From the NCBI RefSeq assembly GCF_000821245.2, contig NZ_LN611425.1, positions 1,647,212 through 1,711,211 of the forward strand: DNA of 64,000 nucleotides, written 5' to 3'. This document shows, one piece after another, positions 1-7,617 of the stretch. The notes beneath the pieces were generated by a model. That model searched no databases. It saw only the letters and a program-made list of their open reading frames with translations, and was not told the origin of the DNA. The DNA is from Virgibacillus senegalensis. GTDB lineage: Bacteria; Bacillota; Bacilli; Bacillales; Amphibacillaceae. Position 1 is the stretch's first letter; each line of letters starts with the position of its first letter. The position numbers and the translations under genes were made by a program.

Positions 1-1056
1 CCGGATTAAAACGGCGACATCTTTATAACGGTAGCCCTCTTCACGAACGAGACGCAGAATTTCCTGGGCAGCTCCCTCCACTTCCGCGCGTGGATGGACT
101 GCCTGGGCAACCTGGATCGGCACATATCCCGGATATGCAGGCGCAGGTCGCTGATCAAAATATTTCTCCAAATGGGAAAAATACGGCCGGTTGGCAAACC
201 GTCCTTCTTTCTGATTAAGACGCTTGGTTTCATCAATCGACACACCGTTCTCCTGTGCTACAGCTTGGACAGCATGATAGGTTTCGGTAGGCAGACAGAA
301 CAAATCAAGCTCAGATGCCTCGTTACCTGCCGGGCCCTCAGTGGCCAGGGTGATGGTTACCTGTTCCGTCTTTTTCATCAATGCTTCGACTACCTGAAGT
401 TCCTGTGGGGTGAAATGATGAAACCCGTCGATATATACTTCCGCGCCCTCGAGGAAGGACGCTTCCTCTATTTTTTCCGCCAGCAGCTGCAGCTGGTCTT
501 CGCTATCAATATATTGATCTTTCAACGCATCGACCAGCCTGTCATAAATATAACTCAGGTCTTCCAGCTTATTGCGTAACGCTGTTTCCCCGGGATATTT
601 ATGGGTGAAGCGGTCCATATTGATGATTTGCTCGGCGAGGGCTTCCGGGGAAATCCGGTAACGTTTGAACTCGGTAATCATTTGTTCCAATTGTTCCATA
701 AAGCCTTGCTTTTCGATTGCCTTTTGGAATACGTTCCAGTCCGATTTCCTTTCCTCGGTTATTTTTCGAAGCATCATTTGGACACCCGTAGAACTAATAA
801 ACTTTCTGGTACCTCCTCCGGTCTCCTGAAAAACCCGCCAGGCTAACCGGGAAAAGCTGAAAACCTGTCCACGGATACTGCCATCGATCGACTCTCTCTT
901 CAGCAGGGCATACTCCTGTTGAAATGTCATCTGGTCCGGCACAATATATAAAAGCGGCGGCCCTTTTGGTTCCTCATTCAGTTTTTCTTCTATTTCCTGC
1001 AGGCACTGATTGCTTTTTCCAGAACCCGCTTTCCCTAATAAAAACCGGACACCCAT
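1..1056 (-). CDS. addB: ATP-dependent helicase/deoxyribonuclease subunit B, N-terminal part
   Basis: The reverse strand is open from an ATG at 1056 to the window edge, giving the first 352 residues of AddB. AddB works with AddA as the AddAB helicase-nuclease that processes double-strand ends for RecA recombination. The start MGVRFLLGKAGSGKS holds the nucleotide-binding loop at residues 8-15; the stretches LLYIVPDQMTFQQEYALL, GQVFSFSRLAWRVFQETGG and YIDGFHHFTPQE follow the order known in B. subtilis AddB. A ribosome site (GGGAGAG) precedes the ATG. The C-terminal nuclease half and addA lie beyond position 1. The small forward ORFs here are shadows. Confidence 0.95.
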   Translation of the reverse strand, partial: MGVRFLLGKAGSGKSNQCLQEIEEKLNEEPKGPPLLYIVPDQMTFQQEYALLKRESIDGSIRGQVFSFSRLAWRVFQETGGGTRKFISSTGVQMMLRKITEERKSDWNVFQKAIEKQGFMEQLEQMITEFKRYRISPEALAEQIINMDRFTHKYPGETALRNKLEDLSYIYDRLVDALKDQYIDSEDQLQLLAEKIEEASFLEGAEVYIDGFHHFTPQELQVVEALMKKTEQVTITLATEGPAGNEASELDLFCLPTETYHAVQAVAQENGVSIDETKRLNQKEGRFANRPYFSHLEKYFDQRPAPAYPGYVPIQVAQAVHPRAEVEGAAQEILRLVREEGYRYKDVAVLIR

Positions 1057-1132
1057 CGTCACTCTCTCCCTTTATCACAAAATTTCCCCTGCAACATATA
1101 GTACACTAGTCTAATGAAAAGGAGGCGGCAGA

Positions 1133-2263
1133 ATGGCCAAGCAAAACATCAGCGCGGCCGCCCTGATTTATTGTGCTGTTTTTGTCGCAAGCAGCTTATA
1201 TGTAATGATTCCTTTGCATACGCTGCTGTCGGAAACCTACCATGTATCGATCGGCAACGCCTCTCTAACCAGCTCTTTCTTTATCCTGGCCTACGCCATC
1301 GGACTTTTATTTTTTGGTTTTTTAGCCGATCAACTTCCTTTAAGCCGGATCATGTTGACCGGTATGGCTCTATTAACAATCGTAACCGTGGTTCTTGCGC
1401 TGATTGATTCCATCAAGTCTATTTTGTTTTTGCGTGTGATACAGGGGCTGCTTGCTGCCAGTTTCGCACCATTGGCGTTCGGATATTGTTTTCGCAGCTT
1501 CGGGCCTCGTCTGCAAGGATTGGCCATCGCTCTCATCAATACCGGATTCCTTTTTGCCGGTGTTTTCGGTCAAATAATATCCGCGGCATTCGCGAATGCT
1601 TTCTCTATTTCCAGTGTGTTCATCTCATTCAGTGTGTTTTATTTTTCCTGTTTTATATTTTTATTGTTTACCTTACAGCCGTCAGCAAAAGCAAACGGTA
1701 TTGCATTAAAAAAACTCACTGGTTCTATTTTATCATGTCTGCGCAACCGAATCGTACGCAGCCTTTACCTAATTGCCTTTTTCCTTCTATTTCCGATCAT
1801 GCTGTTCTATGGAGCCTTTGAAATCTATCTTTATACCAGCTGGCCCGAATTTCCGATTCCGCTGCAGCTGTTTCGTGCCATCAGCTTGATTGGGATCATC
1901 CCTTCCTTTTTCACAAGCGTGGTGTTGGAAAAATTCGGAGCAAAACGTGTATTACGGTTGCATTTGGCAGTAATGGCAGCTGGGTTTCTTCCAGCAGCCA
2001 TTCATTTGAATGTGGCGACCATTGCTATGGCTTCTTTTTTTCTCATCGTCTCGACATCGTTGACCATTCCGATGGTCGTTCTCCTGGTGGGAAGACATGC
2101 GTCCGCCGGAACAAGCGCTATTGCAATTTATTCGTTTACGCTTCTTTCAGGTGCCACAACCGGATCGGCTTTAGCCCCATCCGTCGAGTTCTCGTTCGTA
2201 TTGATGTTAATCCCGCTGCTCTTCGTCGCACTTACACTGTTCGCAAGGGTGCTGCCTGATTAA
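1133..2263 (+). CDS. MFS transporter (YnfM/YybF-like)
   Basis: A 376-residue, very hydrophobic protein with about 12 predicted membrane segments. It has the major-facilitator layout: the loop after helix 2 reads FFGFLADQLPLSRIM (a degenerate motif A) and helix 4 has LRVIQGLLAASFAPLAFGY. The family includes drug and small-molecule exporters; the substrate cannot be told. AAAGGAGGCGG lies just before the ATG. It diverges from addB with only about 75 bp between the start codons, and about 150 bp follow before the next gene. No regulator is adjacent. Confidence 0.85.
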   Translation: MAKQNISAAALIYCAVFVASSLYVMIPLHTLLSETYHVSIGNASLTSSFFILAYAIGLLFFGFLADQLPLSRIMLTGMALLTIVTVVLALIDSIKSILFLRVIQGLLAASFAPLAFGYCFRSFGPRLQGLAIALINTGFLFAGVFGQIISAAFANAFSISSVFISFSVFYFSCFIFLLFTLQPSAKANGIALKKLTGSILSCLRNRIVRSLYLIAFFLLFPIMLFYGAFEIYLYTSWPEFPIPLQLFRAISLIGIIPSFFTSVVLEKFGAKRVLRLHLAVMAAGFLPAAIHLNVATIAMASFFLIVSTSLTIPMVVLLVGRHASAGTSAIAIYSFTLLSGATTGSALAPSVEFSFVLMLIPLLFVALTLFARVLPD

Positions 2264-2416
2264 ATGCAGCTCCCTTCCTAATTATACAATTATTATAGAA
2301 CATGTGTTCTCTTCTTTCAATCCTATTGCCTGACAGCCAGACAAGCCTTGCTAACTGAATAGTTCCCTCTCAATCAGGGTATAACGAAGGGAGTCTGGAA
2401 AGGAGGCAGTTTTTAC

Positions 2417-3139
2417 ATGTTTTGGCTAAGTTTTTTGTTTGCTGTGTGCTTTGTTCTGATCCACCTGTTCTCTAAAAAATTGCTATTTTTAAATAATGTG
2501 CCGAGGAGCCGGTTTCTGTCTATTGCAGGCGGCATTGCTGTTGCATATGTATTCATTCATTTATTGCCTGATTTAAATGAACACCAGGAGGCGGTCGAAG
2601 AAGCATTGTCCAAGGAGAGTCTCTCTTTTCTTGAATCTCATATTTACCTGATTGCCTTGGCGGGACTGACACTGTTTTATGGTCTGGAACGAATGGTGAA
2701 AGTGTCAAAACGGAAAAACAATACAAGGAAGGCCACTGCGGGGATATTTTGGATTCATATCGGTTCCTTCTTTTTTTATAATGCGATTATTGGCTATCTA
2801 TTGATTACAGAGGAGTTTGCCAATGTTACGGGAATGATTTTTTACTTTTTGGCGCTGGCCGTCCATTTTATCATTAACGATTTCAGTCTTCGTGAACGGC
2901 ACGAAACGATTTATGACAAATACGGCCGTTGGCTGTTGAGCGTGGCGGTTCTTATCGGCTGGGCCATAGGAAGTTTATATGAAGTCAAGCCGTTCATCGT
3001 TTCCTTTTTAACGGCTTTTCTTGCTGGCGGAGTGATTTTGAATATCTTGAAGGAAGAACTTCCGGAAGAAAGGCAAAGCAGCTTTGGCGCTTTTCTGGTC
3101 GGCGTTGCCGGCTACACGCTGCTGCTGCTAATCATTTGA
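2417..3139 (+). CDS. ZIP-like integral membrane protein of unknown function
   Basis: A 240-residue protein with about seven hydrophobic segments. Residues 45-55 read VFIHLLPDLNE, a His-containing helix end followed by an acidic patch. This recalls the ZIP metal-transporter fold but lacks its full metal-binding signature, so metal transport is only a guess. A short charged loop (KVSKRKNNTRK) follows the third helix. AAAGGAGGC precedes the ATG. A strong terminator follows directly, so it is probably a single-gene transcript. It resembles Bacillaceae membrane proteins usually left as hypothetical. Confidence 0.7.
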   Translation: MFWLSFLFAVCFVLIHLFSKKLLFLNNVPRSRFLSIAGGIAVAYVFIHLLPDLNEHQEAVEEALSKESLSFLESHIYLIALAGLTLFYGLERMVKVSKRKNNTRKATAGIFWIHIGSFFFYNAIIGYLLITEEFANVTGMIFYFLALAVHFIINDFSLRERHETIYDKYGRWLLSVAVLIGWAIGSLYEVKPFIVSFLTAFLAGGVILNILKEELPEERQSSFGAFLVGVAGYTLLLLII

Positions 3140-3147
3140 TCTCATAC

Positions 3148-3191
3148 AAACAGGGACAAATCCTCTGCTGAAAGGACTGTCCCTGTTTTTT
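3148..3191 (+). terminator. Rho-independent terminator after the ZIP-like gene
   Basis: The arms AACAGGGACA and TGTCCCTGTT flank a loop and are followed by six T, 9 bp after the stop codon. Confidence 0.85.
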
Positions 3192-3301
3192 GTTACTTTT
3201 TATCGATTTATACGATGGCCTGCATTTTCATATCCTCTGATGAGAAGAACCAAGCAGTCGTTTCCAATCTAATCAGAGGCAAAGGAAGCGAGAAGTTCTT
3301 T

Positions 3302-3844
3302 TTAAAAGCTTACACCTAATTGGGAAAGCGGCCAGTATCGCACATCAACTTTCCCGACGACTTCTTCTTGGGAAACAAATCCGAAATACCTGCTGTCCAG
3401 GCTTTCGCGTCGGTTATCTCCCATGACAAACAGTTTCCCCTCCGGCACTACCGTCCGGCCGGTTACTTCATTCAATGAAAAGTCTTCTGTCAATGGTTTC
3501 CCGTCATCCGTTTTAAACGGCTCTAAATACTCTTCCTCAACCGGCTCTCCATTCAGATATAGACGATCGTTCTTATATTCAATCGTGTCTCCCGGAGTGC
3601 CGATAACACGTTTCACGTAATCTTCTTTCTCATTCGCATGGAACACGATGACATCGAATCGATTGATACCATGCAAGTCATAGGCCATTTTGTTCACCAT
3701 GATCAGATTTTCATCAAATAACGTGGGCTCCATCGATTTTCCATCCACAACATAACTAGCAAATAAATACGAACGGAAAAGTACTGCCAGGATTCCTGCA
3801 ATCACTACCGTCCGTAATACTTTCCAATAATTTATTTTTTTCAT
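3302..3844 (-). CDS. Type I signal peptidase
   Basis: A 180-residue signal peptidase I of the SipS/SipT/SipV kind. It cleaves signal peptides from exported preproteins on the outer face of the membrane. One N-terminal membrane anchor (about residues 9-30) is followed by the catalytic Ser box VDGKSMEPTLF, the Lys box DYVKRVIGTPGDTI and the conserved end GDNRRESLDSRYFG. All catalytic residues are present and the length is normal. The ATG has GGAGG about 8 bp upstream. The next gene upstream is a TVP38 protein, the same pairing as sipV-yhjE in B. subtilis. Confidence 0.95.
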   Translation of the reverse strand: MKKINYWKVLRTVVIAGILAVLFRSYLFASYVVDGKSMEPTLFDENLIMVNKMAYDLHGINRFDVIVFHANEKEDYVKRVIGTPGDTIEYKNDRLYLNGEPVEEEYLEPFKTDDGKPLTEDFSLNEVTGRTVVPEGKLFVMGDNRRESLDSRYFGFVSQEEVVGKVDVRYWPLSQLGVSF

Positions 3845-3916
3845 TGACTTTTCCTCCAGGTGCTGTTCTATCCATATTTTACCCTTCAGAAAAAATATTA
3901 ATCCCCTATTTGGAGG

Positions 3917-4552
3917 CTACCCCCGTTCTCGGGTCTTTCTATGCAGACGCTGCTCCATGAATTTGCCGAATATCCAAAACAACAGGATACAAATTCCAAC
4001 CACGATTGTCTTTATCGGATTTTGAGCGAAAGAAACGATACTGTCTCCCACATAGGCAATTGTAAATATCATCACTGTCTTCCCGAGCAGCACAGCAAGG
4101 ACAAATTGCTGCAAGCTTATTTTGGACAGCCCTGCGACAATATTGATGACAGAAGACGGAGAAAACGGAAAGCACATCAGCAAAAACAATGGGCCGAACC
4201 CGTGCCGCTCCAGCCATCCCGTTACCCTTTCAACTTGCTTGTTTTTACGCAGCCAAATAAATAAGCGCTTATTCCCAAGCTTGCGGACTAGCATAAATAC
4301 ACATATTGCCCCCGCGCTGGCACCAATCCACGAAAACAAAAAGCCTTCGAGCAACCCGTATGCCGCAGCATTGGCAAGCACGAAGACAACCAACGGCAAA
4401 AACGGCAAAAATGCCTCAATGAAAGGCAGTAAAATGCCAGGAAGCGGTCCGAGGGCCTCATAGCTTTTCAATAGCTGCAGCAGTAAGTCATCGAATCTAT
4501 TACTTTCTATCAGTTCTCTTAATTCATTGAGATCTATGTTAAATATGTACAA
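3917..4552 (-). CDS. yhjE: TVP38/TMEM64 family membrane protein (YhjE-like)
   Basis: A DedA/VTT-superfamily membrane protein with about five or six hydrophobic segments. The SNARE-associated core runs from EGFLFSWIGASAGAICVF to FPFSPSSVINIVAGLSKI, with the typical F-P-F-S-P-S loop. Relatives are thought to scramble or transport lipids; that role is inferred here. I place the start at a TTG (4552) because AGGAG lies 8 bp upstream, giving MYIFNIDLNELRELI; a GTG at 4576 is the longer option but would place the ribosome site inside the gene. It lies upstream of the signal peptidase on the same strand. Confidence 0.85.
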   Translation of the reverse strand: MYIFNIDLNELRELIESNRFDDLLLQLLKSYEALGPLPGILLPFIEAFLPFLPLVVFVLANAAAYGLLEGFLFSWIGASAGAICVFMLVRKLGNKRLFIWLRKNKQVERVTGWLERHGFGPLFLLMCFPFSPSSVINIVAGLSKISLQQFVLAVLLGKTVMIFTIAYVGDSIVSFAQNPIKTIVVGICILLFWIFGKFMEQRLHRKTRERG

Positions 4553-4755
4553 GTCCCATTCTCCTCGCACCCACACTTGCAGTATATCTACTGCTTATTA
4601 ACCAGTTTCCCTATTTTAATTGTAATGTAAACAAGGAAAATTGCCCAGTGCGCTGTCTTTTTTTCTCCTCCGTTGTTCTGTTGTTCACTTTCTTGTTGTT
4701 TTTCTTATAAAATAATCAGATAATAGAAACAGACATTTTACCTGGAGGAAAAACA

Positions 4756-5016
4756 ATGTATGTCTTTTTAATAATTTCAGCCTTTATCGTATGTATTGTT
4801 GCCTTGATTATAACATTGCTATTAGGAAAATCGGAATCAGACAAAGCCAAGGCCTACGAAAAAGCCGAAAATCGGCATGAGCAAGAGCTCCATCGTTCCA
4901 TTGACTATGAAAAAAGCTCGATGAAGGAAAATGTGCCTTTGCTGATTGTTATTTATGGAGCAACCTTTCTCATCGCTATTGCCTTGTTTCTAATATTTAT
5001 CTATTTTCCGTTTTAA
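4756..5016 (+). CDS. Small two-helix membrane protein, unknown function
   Basis: An 86-residue protein with hydrophobic helices at about residues 3-24 and 60-84, separated by a charged, Glu/Lys/His-rich linker (SESDKAKAYEKAENRHEQEL). The ribosome site CTGGAGGA is well placed before the ATG, and a hairpin terminator follows, so it looks like a real single gene. I do not recognise a named family. The layout, two helices with a roughly 35-residue polar middle, fits a small envelope protein. Confidence 0.7.
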   Translation: MYVFLIISAFIVCIVALIITLLLGKSESDKAKAYEKAENRHEQELHRSIDYEKSSMKENVPLLIVIYGATFLIAIALFLIFIYFPF

Positions 5017-5024
5017 TCAAATCC

Positions 5025-5077
5025 AAAAACCGGACGATGATTCGAAATCCTAACCTTCGAACTCGTTCGGTTTTTTT
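5025..5077 (+). terminator. Terminator after the small membrane protein
   Basis: Imperfect arms AACCGGACGA and TCGTTCGGTT, with TTCGAA repeated inside the loop, are followed by seven T. Confidence 0.7.
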
Positions 5078-5185
5078 GATCTTCACCTTTTGAATGAGCC
5101 GTTCATGATGGAATCTAAGCAGCATGAATGAATGAACTGTTGTCATTGGCAAGAGACTAGGTATTAATTACCAGACTTTATTTGG

Positions 5186-5229
5186 TTGTAAAATTTCCGC
5201 GTTTTGCATATAATAAGAACAAACGTTCC
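5186..5229 (+). promoter_or_regulatory. Sigma-A promoter with a LexA (SOS) box
   Basis: The -35 TTGTAA (5186-5191) and -10 TATAAT (5209-5214) are 17 bp apart. Directly after the -10 comes AGAACAAACGTTCC (5216-5229), matching the Bacillus LexA consensus CGAACRNRYGTTYC at 13 of 14 positions. The box covers the expected transcription start, so LexA should repress the two genes that follow until DNA damage. Confidence 0.85.
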
Positions 5230-5249
5230 CTTTCGAGGAGTGAAACCAA

Positions 5250-5470
5250 TGGAAACAACCCTTCAACGAGCAATGGAGAACAAAAAAATGGTGGAAATGA
5301 TTTATATGGCAAAAAACGGACGGCTATCACAGCGCATAGTCCGAATTCTTCAGATCAAGGAAGAACAAATCGTTGCTTATTGCTATTCCCGCAGGCAAGT
5401 CAGGACTTTTCGCCTGGAAAATATTTTAGCCATTCACCCGGTTAAAAAATTTCAACGCAAGGGGGCTTAA
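5250..5470 (+). CDS. Small WYL-like protein, first gene of an SOS operon
   Basis: A 73-residue protein starting METTLQRAMENKKMVEMIY. The pattern (helix, YMAKNGRLSQR, then RQVRTFRLENILAI) resembles the end of a WYL domain, a small beta-barrel that binds nucleic acid or nucleotide ligands. I chose the ATG at 5250 because GAGGAG lies about 9 bp before it; the in-frame ATG at 5204 falls inside the promoter. It sits just after a LexA-type promoter, and the YolD-like gene begins two bases after its stop, so the two should be co-transcribed and SOS-induced. Confidence 0.7.
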
Positions 5471-5472
5471 CC

Positions 5473-5805
5473 GTGCATGACAAACATCAAGATCGGGGAA
5501 CCATCAAATGGACTTCCCTCATGCTGCCCGAGCATGTGGAAATGCTCAACCAGTGGTATGAAGCAGAAAAAGATGTAGAAAAGCCGCTTCTCAGTAGTGA
5601 CAAATTAGAGGAAATGCAGCGGACGATCACGCAAGCAATTGAATACAAACAAAAGGTCTCGCTCTTCTTCTATGAAGCACAACGGATAGAGAGGATGGAA
5701 GGTTTCATAAAAGGAGCAGGAATGGGAAAACTTGAGGTTGAAAACCGTGATGGGATTGAATTTCTTCCTTTTGAAGCCATCACCGATGTGGAATTGATCG
5801 AATGA
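5473..5805 (+). CDS. YolD-like protein
   Basis: A 110-residue protein of the YolD-like family, recognised by GTIKWTSLMLPEHVEML near the N-terminus and the conserved C-terminal beta strands GMGKLEVENRDGIEFLPFEAI. In B. subtilis and its phages, YolD-like genes (yqjX, yolD) usually stand beside a Y-family DNA polymerase gene (yqjW/uvrX) under SOS control. Here no polymerase follows. It starts with GTG at 5473, preceded by AAGGGGG, and is coupled to the WYL-like gene. A role in DNA-damage tolerance is inferred from family and promoter. Confidence 0.8.
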   Translation: MHDKHQDRGTIKWTSLMLPEHVEMLNQWYEAEKDVEKPLLSSDKLEEMQRTITQAIEYKQKVSLFFYEAQRIERMEGFIKGAGMGKLEVENRDGIEFLPFEAITDVELIE

Positions 5806-5847
5806 ACCCAGTCGGAGGAAAGAAGCAAATCAGGAGCATTTCGTCTA

Positions 5848-6114
5848 TCAGGATCCCTCCTGATCACTCTCCTCTTCCTCCGGATCAAGCTGCACATCAT
5901 CCAGGTCGAGCCAGGACAACATTTCTCTTACCACTGTATTTATTTTTTCGTCTACCATTTTATCTCCATACTTCTTTTTGGCTCGTGCAATATTATCGAG
6001 GACATCCTGCCCAAAATCGATGATCGGTGCATCACTTTCCAGGTTGTTGAATAGGTCGAGAATTTCATCAAGCGCTTTGTCAAAACGCTTGCTTTCCAAT
6101 TCGGTTGCTTTCAT
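5848..6114 (-). CDS. mstX: Mistic-family membrane-associating protein
   Basis: I read this as a homologue of Mistic (MstX), a small acidic helical-bundle protein of Bacillus that inserts into membranes without the translocon and in B. subtilis is encoded upstream of the potassium channel yugO. The match runs through the middle and end: SDAPIIDFGQDVLDNIARAK, then KYGDKMVDEKINTVVREML, corresponding to remembered Mistic motifs DEPLIQLDDD and LNEKLNTIIKQIL. With a start at 6114 (GGTGAT upstream) it has 88 residues, near the short-form family length; a start at 6165 gives 105. The end is very acidic (DPEEEESDQEG). No channel gene is nearby. Confidence 0.75.
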   Translation of the reverse strand: MKATELESKRFDKALDEILDLFNNLESDAPIIDFGQDVLDNIARAKKKYGDKMVDEKINTVVREMLSWLDLDDVQLDPEEEESDQEGS

Positions 6115-6270
6115 TTTCATCACCCAGTCATAGGGTATCCGAAATACCGGAAAATAACAGCCCATGCCTACAAACGTTCACCTGTGGATTTTTTCCGGCC
6201 TTTCACCGCCTCATTTTTGCTACCAGTATTTACTTTCACAAGTTCGGTTTTAGAATCGATCGGTTTAGGG

Positions 6271-6290
6271 TATAATAGAACATACGTTCG
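6271..6290 (+). promoter_or_regulatory. -10 element with LexA (SOS) box
   Basis: TATAAT (6271-6276) is followed at once by AGAACATACGTTCG (6277-6290), a nearly perfect LexA box with both GAAC and GTTC half sites. No good -35 is visible. Only 15 bp separate the box from the GTG start of the next gene. Confidence 0.85.
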
Positions 6291-6305
6291 TAAGGAGGAG
6301 TAATT

Positions 6306-6695
6306 GTGCGTTATCTCAGCGAAGAACAACTTTCTGTTGCTTCCCGTTTTCTATTTCTTTCAATGGCCATTGTAGTCATTCAAAAAGACCTGCAAAACAT
6401 TCAAACAGGCAGCTTCAAAATCAAAGAACCCTTCACCGACCTGCTCGAAAAAATGGAGCAGGAAGCTGTAGCAGAACGCAGACAGCTTCGAAGCCGTATG
6501 GCGAAGGAAAAGCTACAGGTCGTTTCTTTAAACAAAAACGATTCCTTTTCCTCCTTTTTATTTATCTGCCAAGGGCGAGAAGAGAAAAGAAACTATTTTA
6601 ATCCAGCCATTCGAAAAAAGGTGGAAAACATTCTGCGGGAGCTTATACAAAAGGCTCAGCAACAATATCAGCACTATTCTTCCACAAATACTTAA
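6306..6695 (+). CDS. SOS-controlled protein of unknown function (possibly YhjD-like)
   Basis: A 129-residue, basic, largely helical protein starting at a GTG with AAGGAGGAG just upstream. It begins MRYLSEEQLSVASRFLFLSM with one hydrophobic stretch (residues 13-25), then charged helices including EKMEQEAVAERRQLRSRMAK. The LexA box directly before it implies DNA-damage induction. The comK neighbourhood suggests it may correspond to B. subtilis YhjD, but I could not confirm this by motif. Its last 53 bp overlap the 3' end of comK on the other strand, so convergent transcripts share antisense ends. Confidence 0.7.
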   Translation: MRYLSEEQLSVASRFLFLSMAIVVIQKDLQNIQTGSFKIKEPFTDLLEKMEQEAVAERRQLRSRMAKEKLQVVSLNKNDSFSSFLFICQGREEKRNYFNPAIRKKVENILRELIQKAQQQYQHYSSTNT

Positions 6696-7152
6696 TCCGG
6701 TGATCCAGTAAGTAGCGAAATTGTGCAGTCCGTTGGATTTGATTCAATATAATACCGTGGGAAACTTGGAGTGTAATGGAAGCGCCATTCTTGAAGGCAA
6801 TTTCAGTGGAATGATTGGCAGCCTTGCTGATTCTGTCGACATGTGAGTGGGCAATCCATGAGCAATGAGGGCTATTTGGGGAAGCTGTGGGGAAAAAATA
6901 CATACCGCTCGAAGGGTCAATGGAAACAGGAACTTTGTGTGTAATATTGCAGATATCCTTGGTCCCTTCCTGCCTGCCTCGCAGGCTGCTCCCAAAGAAC
7001 TTACAGGCAAGATCGATGATTTTGCTTGCCGGCTGTTTCACATGGATAATTTCCTCTTCTTCTAAAACTCTCGAAGAAAACCTGTTGCCTGTGTCCCCTC
7101 CAATGACAGCTAGTGTAAGTGGGGTAACTTCATAATCCGTTTGATATATCAT
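6643..7152 (-). CDS. comK: Competence transcription factor ComK, short C-terminus
   Basis: A ComK homologue: the master activator of competence (DNA uptake) genes, binding paired AT-boxes. Family marks are ACKFFGSSLRGRQEGTKDI, KVPVSIDPSSGMYFFPTASP and NSPHCSWIAHSHV. I use the second ATG (7152, MIYQTDYEVTPLT) because GAAGGG lies 9 bp before it; the ATG at 7161 abuts that site. At about 169 residues it is shorter than the roughly 190-residue B. subtilis protein and ends ADIVAEPFV, so the C-terminal extension needed there for full activation may be reduced. Its 3' end overlaps the SOS gene on the other strand. Confidence 0.9.
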   Translation of the reverse strand: MIYQTDYEVTPLTLAVIGGDTGNRFSSRVLEEEEIIHVKQPASKIIDLACKFFGSSLRGRQEGTKDICNITHKVPVSIDPSSGMYFFPTASPNSPHCSWIAHSHVDRISKAANHSTEIAFKNGASITLQVSHGIILNQIQRTAQFRYLLDHRIKYLWKNSADIVAEPFV

Positions 7153-7239
7153 AGAGTCCATCCCTTCATTGAATAGTTAGGCAGGTGAAAGGCCTACTCC
7201 TAATTTACCAGAAAATTGCATAAATTGGTAGAAATAATT

Positions 7240-7259
7240 GAATTTTTTGTAAAAAATTC
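7240..7259. promoter_or_regulatory. A/T palindrome upstream of comK, possible ComK site
   Basis: GAATTTTTTGTAAAAAATTC is a perfect 9-bp inverted repeat with a 2-bp centre, about 90 bp upstream of the comK start. ComK binds AAAA-N5-TTTT boxes; one box of this kind with one mismatch (AAAA-TTCAA-TTAT on the reverse strand) overlaps it. Self-activation by ComK is known in B. subtilis; this site is inferred. Confidence 0.45.
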
Positions 7260-7299
7260 CTGCTATTTGTCATGCATGTCATCTGTAAATTAAAGCGTT

Positions 7300-7328
7300 T
7301 CCAATCAAGCCGTCAGGTTTGCTATACT
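7300..7328 (+). promoter_or_regulatory. Upstream promoter of a duplicated pair
   Basis: CAGGTTTGCTATACTCT carries a -10 TATACT (7323-7328); the expected -35 position reads TCCAAT. AAAGCGTTT lies just upstream at 7292-7300. The same arrangement recurs about 290 bp downstream. The region 7153-7664 holds no gene I can support: it contains the comK control region, this promoter, a GGCGGG/CCCTGCC hairpin near 7353-7374 and an AT-rich stretch. Confidence 0.5.
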
Positions 7329-7578
7329 CTACCTAGAAGCAAGAAGTAATGGCGGGCACAGAACACCCTGCCAGGTTTTTTACTACGTGTAAAAAAGGAG
7401 CAATTGCCATGTAGAAAACCTTTATACATCTTTATTGTCAGTTTCTTTAAAGAAATATTCTCAAGGAAATTGGGTGATAAAATAACATTTCTAACCAGGT
7501 ATTAAAAAGACTTTTCGGAATCACGGAAATCTGCTTAGCAAAATAATACTGAAATTTGTCACGCCCACTTCTTCAAAA

Positions 7579-7617
7579 CGAAAACGCTTTAACACAGGAG
7601 TGCAGGTTTGCTATAAT
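7579..7617 (+). promoter_or_regulatory. Sigma-A promoter with a cre-like sequence before the 7665 gene
   Basis: The -35 TTAACA (7589-7594) and -10 TATAAT (7612-7617) are 17 bp apart. CGAAAACGCTTTAA (7579-7592), overlapping the -35, resembles a CcpA cre site. Transcription would start about 40 bp before the gene at 7665. Confidence 0.6.

Noticed and set aside
94..846. Forward ORFs of 161 and 81 residues
   Set aside because: They lie entirely opposite the clear addB frame and have no ribosome site or family likeness.
6167..6180. Possible fourth LexA box upstream of the Mistic gene
   Set aside because: CTACAAACGTTCA keeps only one half site (GTTC); the other half has two mismatches, and it is too weak to call.
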